A stretch of DNA of 17,289 bases from positions 1-17,289 of the forward strand of contig DBBN01000037.1 in NCBI GenBank assembly GCA_002292215.1, given 5' to 3'. A program made the position numbers and the translations under genes. The notes under the pieces were generated by a model. That model worked only from the letters and a program-made list of their open reading frames with translations, had not been told where the DNA came from and did not search any database. The first letter of the stretch is position 1; each line of letters opens with the position of its first letter. Source of the stretch: Glaciecola sp. UBA983. GTDB taxonomy: Bacteria; Pseudomonadota; Gammaproteobacteria; Enterobacterales; Alteromonadaceae. Positions 13,741-17,289 of this stretch are shown here, piece after piece.

Positions 13741-16452
13741 TTATTTCGCTGCAGCTTTTTTAGCGGCAGGTTTACGTTTAGCAGCAGGTTTCTTCGCAGC
13801 AGGTTTCTTACGTTTATCGTCAGTTACCCATTTACCATTTTGATACCATGCAGACCAACCGGATGCTTTGCCTTTCTCAGCTTCAGACATGACGTATTGT
13901 TCTTTCGTTTTACGACTATATCTTACGATAGTAGGTTGCCCATCAGGATCTGCTACCGGTGCATCAGCCAAATAGTAAAATTTTGGTGAAATACGGTCAC
14001 GATATTCGAGTAACTCAGCGACTAAAGGCGCTCGAGTCTCTCTGGATTTAGGAAAATTATGTGCCGCCAAAAATATCCCTGCGGCACCATCACGTAACAC
14101 AAAGTGTGCATCGGATTGCGTACAAGGTAGTTCTGGTAAAAATACCGGATCTTCTTTGGGTGGTGCAGCTTCGCCACTGCGTAACAATTTACGCGTGTTG
14201 GTACATTCTTCATTAGTACAACCAAAATACTTACCAAAGCGACCGTTTTTCAGTTCCATGTCACTCGCACATTTATCACACTCAATTAATGGGCCTTCAT
14301 AGCCTTTTATTTTGAACGTACCCGTCTCAATTTCAGTTCCAGGACAGGTCGGCGTGTTACCACAGACATGTAATTTACGCGTCTCATCAATCAGATAACT
14401 ATCCATGGCTGTATCACAGATTGGACAACGGTGTTTAGCGCGTAATAATTCAGTTTCAAAATCATCTTCATCGGCGACTTTTATCGCTTCATCACCAGGA
14501 GTAAGATTCATGGTTTGCGTGCAGCGTTCTTTGGGGGGTAAGTTATAACCGGTACACCCTAAAAACACCCCAGTAGATGCGGTACGAATATTCATATCAC
14601 GACCACAGCCTTCTTTCGGGCAGGTCACATTGACTGGTACGGCTGAATTGAGGGCCATACCGCCCTCTTCAGGGTCTTTTTCAGCTTGCATGAGTTGAGT
14701 ATAAAAATCACCATAAAAGTCGTTTAGCACGTCTTTCCAGCGTTTTTCGCCATGTGCGATATCATCCAAACGCTGTTCCATCTTAGCGGTGAAATCAAAC
14801 GACATCAGTTCAGAGAAATTATCAGTAAGGCGATCACATACGATCTCCCCCATTTTCTCCGCATAAAAACGCTTCATATCTAAACGCACATAACCACGAT
14901 CTTGGATGGTAGAAATGATTGATGCGTACGTTGAAGGACGACCGATACCGCGTTTTTCTAATTCTTTAACCAAGGATGCTTCATTAAAACGAGCAACCGG
15001 TTTAGTAAAATGTTGTTTTGGATCTAACTGCTGTAACGCAAGTACGTCACCAGGCTTAAGATCAGGCAAGAGTAAATCATCATCCCCCTTACGTTTAACT
15101 TGAGGCTGAACACGCGTCCAACCATCAAATTTTAACACTCGTCCTTTGGCAGTTAACTCATACTCACCCGCTTTGACACGTAATGTCGTTGAATCATACT
15201 TAGCTGGTAACATCTGACACGCTAACGTTTGACGCCAAATCAGCTCATATAAACGCTGAGCATCACGTTCCATATCACCTAATGAGGCCGCAGTTAGCTT
15301 AACATTTGAAGGACGAATCGCTTCGTGAGCTTCTTGAGCGCCTTCTTTTGCACCATAACGAATTGGGTTCTCAGGTAGGTAGTTGGCACCAAATTGGGTT
15401 TCAATATAATTACGCGCAGCAGCTACTGCATCGTTACTTAAATTAGTTGAATCGGTACGCATATAGGTAATGTGGCCCGCTTCATACAAACGCTGAGCTA
15501 ACATCATGGTCTTTTTCACGCCAAAGCCAAGGCGAGTTGACGCAGCTTGTTGCAATGTGGACGTAATAAAAGGCGCACTTGGACGCGAAGAAGAAGGTTT
15601 AGATTCACGAGCGACAACAGAATACTGCACATCTTTTAAAGCATTTAACGCGGTGTCAGCTTGCGCTTTATTAACCGGCTTAAAGGCTTTATCACCATGT
15701 TTAGCCACCAACATGCGTAAGTCAACGGTGGTATTTTTAACGCTAGTTTGTTGCAAGTCAGCGTGAATATCCCAAAACTCTTCTGGCTGGAAAGCTTTAA
15801 TTTCACGTTCACGTTCAACTACTAAACGAACGGCAACTGACTGTACACGCCCCGCAGATAAGCCACGAGCAACTTTTTTCCATAATAATGGCGATACCAT
15901 GAAACCTACAACACGGTCGAGAAAACGACGCGCTTGTTGGGCATTTACACGGTTGATGTTCAGCTCACCAGGATTGGCAAACGCATCTTGAATAGCAGAC
16001 TTGGTGATCTCGTTAAACACCACTCTCTGATAGGTTTTACCTTTAGTCCCCAATAGTTCTTGGAGGTGCCAAGCAATCGCTTCCCCTTCTCTATCCAAAT
16101 CGGTTGCAAGATAGATAGTGTCGGCGTCTTTAGCTAGTTTTTTAAGTTCTGCGACAACTTTTTCTTTGCCTTGCAAAATTTGATAATGGGCTTGCCAGTC
16201 ATGTTGAGGATCAATCCCCATGCGGTCTACAAGTTTGTCATATTCAAATTGACGTAAATATTCTGCTTTTTTCTTGTCTGTCCAGGTATTGAGCTCTTTT
16301 GCTGGTTTTTTAGGTGCAACATTACCTAACGCCTTAGTAGGAAGATCGCGAACATGCCCGACACTGGATTTCACAACAAAATCTTTGCCTAGATATTTAT
16401 TTATTGTTTTCGCTTTGGCTGGCGACTCGACAATAACTAATGATTTTGCCAT
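13741..16452 (-). CDS. topA: DNA topoisomerase I
   Basis: Type IA topoisomerase that relaxes negative supercoils. It has 903 residues. The TOPRIM domain has E9 in [10 protein letters not shown] and the DLDREGE acidic motif (118-124); the catalytic tyrosine is Y330 in [20 protein letters not shown] and [12 protein letters not shown] follow. Three C-terminal zinc ribbons are visible: C611/C616/C633/C644, C676/C679/C697/C703 and C725/C728/C745/C750. The first has a CX4C pair where E. coli has CX2C. Residues 880-903 form a lysine/alanine-rich (KKPAAK-type) tail that E. coli TopA lacks. I start at [10 protein letters not shown] (16452), as in homologues, with AAGGA 12 bases upstream, rather than at an in-frame ATG at 16515. 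The DUF2058 gene follows closely. Confidence 0.96.
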   Translation of the reverse strand: MAKSLVIVESPAKAKTINKYLGKDFVVKSSVGHVRDLPTKALGNVAPKKPAKELNTWTDKKKAEYLRQFEYDKLVDRMGIDPQHDWQAHYQILQGKEKVVAELKKLAKDADTIYLATDLDREGEAIAWHLQELLGTKGKTYQRVVFNEITKSAIQDAFANPGELNINRVNAQQARRFLDRVVGFMVSPLLWKKVARGLSAGRVQSVAVRLVVEREREIKAFQPEEFWDIHADLQQTSVKNTTVDLRMLVAKHGDKAFKPVNKAQADTALNALKDVQYSVVARESKPSSSRPSAPFITSTLQQAASTRLGFGVKKTMMLAQRLYEAGHITYMRTDSTNLSNDAVAAARNYIETQFGANYLPENPIRYGAKEGAQEAHEAIRPSNVKLTAASLGDMERDAQRLYELIWRQTLACQMLPAKYDSTTLRVKAGEYELTAKGRVLKFDGWTRVQPQVKRKGDDDLLLPDLKPGDVLALQQLDPKQHFTKPVARFNEASLVKELEKRGIGRPSTYASIISTIQDRGYVRLDMKRFYAEKMGEIVCDRLTDNFSELMSFDFTAKMEQRLDDIAHGEKRWKDVLNDFYGDFYTQLMQAEKDPEEGGMALNSAVPVNVTCPKEGCGRDMNIRTASTGVFLGCTGYNLPPKERCTQTMNLTPGDEAIKVADEDDFETELLRAKHRCPICDTAMDSYLIDETRKLHVCGNTPTCPGTEIETGTFKIKGYEGPLIECDKCASDMELKNGRFGKYFGCTNEECTNTRKLLRSGEAAPPKEDPVFLPELPCTQSDAHFVLRDGAAGIFLAAHNFPKSRETRAPLVAELLEYRDRISPKFYYLADAPVADPDGQPTIVRYSRKTKEQYVMSEAEKGKASGWSAWYQNGKWVTDDKRKKPAAKKPAAKRKPAAKKAAAK

Positions 16453-16499
16453 AGGGGAAGGTAATCCTTTGAAAATGTTTAAAAATTTATCACTTATAC

Positions 16500-16517
16500 T
16501 AGTGTTCATTGACACTA
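16500..16517. promoter_or_regulatory. Possible operator: 18-base inverted repeat before topA
   Basis: TAGTGT and ACACTA separated by six bases, a perfect dyad about 50 bases upstream of the topA start and probably downstream of its promoter. It does not match a regulator site that I can name. Confidence 0.35.
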
Positions 16518-16772
16518 TATAGACGATGTAGCCCTTTTAAGATATATCTATAAACTGCATATAAAACAAGAAAATATTCATACTTACCCAAAAATCAAAG
16601 CGTAAGTGTTTAATTTATAAAGATTTTTTAATAAATAAGGTTTGCGCTACTCTGCAATCATAGTTCATAATATCGAGCTTAGGTTATGATTAGTACTGCA
16701 AAAGGCATAGCGAATATGCTCTGCACATTAATCTTAGCTATCATGAAAGTCAATTATCATCATAGTTTATAT

Positions 16773-16780
16773 AGAAGGAT
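16773..16780 (+). promoter_or_regulatory. Ribosome binding site of astB
   Basis: AGAAGGAT lies five bases before the ATG. This strong site decides the astB start at 16786. Confidence 0.8.
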
Positions 16781-16785
16781 AAGTT

Positions 16786-17289
16786 ATGCAACATGTGGAA
16801 ATGAATTTTGATGGGCTGGTCGGCCCTACTCACAATTATGCTGGTTTATCTTATGGTAATGTCGCCTCGGTTAATAATGCAAAAGGGGTGAGTCATCCCA
16901 AGCAAGCTGCGCTTCAAGGTTTAATTAAAATGAAAACCTTAGCGGGTTTAGGCATGCAGCAAGGTGTCCTTGCACCTCAAGCTCGTCCAGACTTATCCGT
17001 GTTACGTCGATTGGGTTTTACCGGTACAGATGCTCAAGTTCTGAACAAAGCAGCGAAATCTGATCCCGTTATCTTATCGGCATGTTATTCGGCGTCGTCT
17101 ATGTGGACAGCCAATGCTGCGACTGTCTCCCCTAGTGCCGATAGTGCCGATGGTAAAATCCATTTCACCCCTGCTAACTTAACCAACAAATTTCATCGTT
17201 CAATTGAACCTGAAGTTACCGGTCGTATTTTGCGTGCTACCTTTAATGATCCTAAGGTATTCGTTCATCATCAGCATTTACCCGAAAAT
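16786..17289 (+). CDS. astB: N-succinylarginine dihydrolase (partial, C-terminus off the right edge)
   Basis: Second enzyme of the arginine succinyltransferase (AST) pathway. It hydrolyses N2-succinylarginine to N2-succinylornithine, CO2 and two ammonia, so it supports use of arginine as nitrogen or carbon source. 168 codons are present of about 445 expected. The N-terminal [17 protein letters not shown] block, [16 protein letters not shown], and the [19 protein letters not shown] and HFTPANL blocks are diagnostic. The catalytic cysteine lies beyond the window. The start at 16786 has a strong ribosome binding site. In E. coli astB is fourth in astCADBE; here it is first on its strand after a divergent gap, so it is apparently transcribed from its own promoter. 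Whether other ast genes follow cannot be seen. Confidence 0.94.
   Translation, partial: MQHVEMNFDGLVGPTHNYAGLSYGNVASVNNAKGVSHPKQAALQGLIKMKTLAGLGMQQGVLAPQARPDLSVLRRLGFTGTDAQVLNKAAKSDPVILSACYSASSMWTANAATVSPSADSADGKIHFTPANLTNKFHRSIEPEVTGRILRATFNDPKVFVHHQHLPEN

Larger units (their letters stand above)
16453..16785. promoter_or_regulatory. 333-base divergent topA-astB control region
   Basis: No protein gene seen. It contains perfect inverted repeats TAGTGT-N6-ACACTA (16500-16517), ACTTAC-N14-GTAAGT (16582-16607) and GCATA-N5-TATGC (16705-16719). Candidate promoters are TTGTTT-17-TATATC towards topA (16541-16569, minus) and TTGCGC-18-CATAAT towards astB (16642-16671, plus), both only moderate matches. 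Confidence 0.4.

Noticed and set aside
16453..16515. 21-codon N-terminal extension of TopA
   Set aside because: The family starts at [17 protein letters not shown], and an AAGGA lies before that ATG; the extension overlaps a likely operator or promoter.
16570..16582. ArgR-like half box (TATGAATATTTTC on the minus strand) before astB
   Set aside because: Only one half matches the ARG-box consensus; the second half is poor, so it is within chance for AT-rich DNA.
16704..16719. Possible sigma-54 promoter (GG...GC) for astB
   Set aside because: The GG and GC are 12 bases apart instead of the required 10 and the flanking consensus is missing.
1..17289. Search for a novel defence, mobile or biosynthetic system
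   Set aside because: Every sizeable coding region belongs to a known core family in a conserved order; no transposase, integrase, tRNA-linked island or unknown gene cluster is present.

Overview
The window is a stretch of core chromosome from a Gram-negative gammaproteobacterium. The gene order yceD-rpmF-plsX-fabH-fabD-fabG-acpP-fabF-pabC, the divergent maf/yceD and rluC/rne pairs, and protein sequences that align along their length with remembered Escherichia coli homologues all support this. The DNA is moderately AT-rich. A DUF2058 gene beside topA and an astB divergent from topA suggest a marine Alteromonadales-type lineage (Shewanella, Moritella or Psychromonas-like). That placement is inference; no species can be named from the sequence.

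Layout. Positions 1-7131 (minus strand) hold the fatty-acid and phospholipid cluster. It runs from yceD (7131) through rpmF, plsX, fabH, fabD, fabG, acpP and fabF to pabC, which leaves the window at position 1. The cluster makes malonyl-ACP (FabD), starts chains (FabH), reduces and elongates them (FabG, FabF) on ACP, and feeds acyl-phosphate to phospholipid synthesis (PlsX). YceD and RpmF tie it to ribosome production. It is divided by a strong promoter before acpP, a terminator-like hairpin between acpP and fabF, and a terminator plus a separate promoter before pabC.

Positions 7276-7857 carry maf/yceF on the plus strand, a nucleotide house-cleaning enzyme divergent from yceD. Positions 7922-9534 (minus) carry rluC, a 23S rRNA pseudouridine synthase, and an overlapping HAD phosphatase gene. 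A 600-base gap then holds the long leader of rne, whose gene (10135-13059) encodes the RNA degradosome scaffold RNase E. After a two-way terminator, a DUF2058 gene and topA lie on the minus strand. A 333-base divergent gap leads to astB (arginine catabolism), which runs off the right edge.

I see no mobile element, CRISPR array, tRNA, phage gene or defence system, and nothing that looks like a wholly new multi-gene system. The points worth a second look are regulatory: promoters whose -10 boxes sit almost on the start codon (pabC, yceD, perhaps rluC), structured leaders of acpP and rne, a triplicated 14-base repeat at the 3' end of fabH, a lysine/alanine tail on topoisomerase I, and unexplained repeats in the rluC-rne gap.
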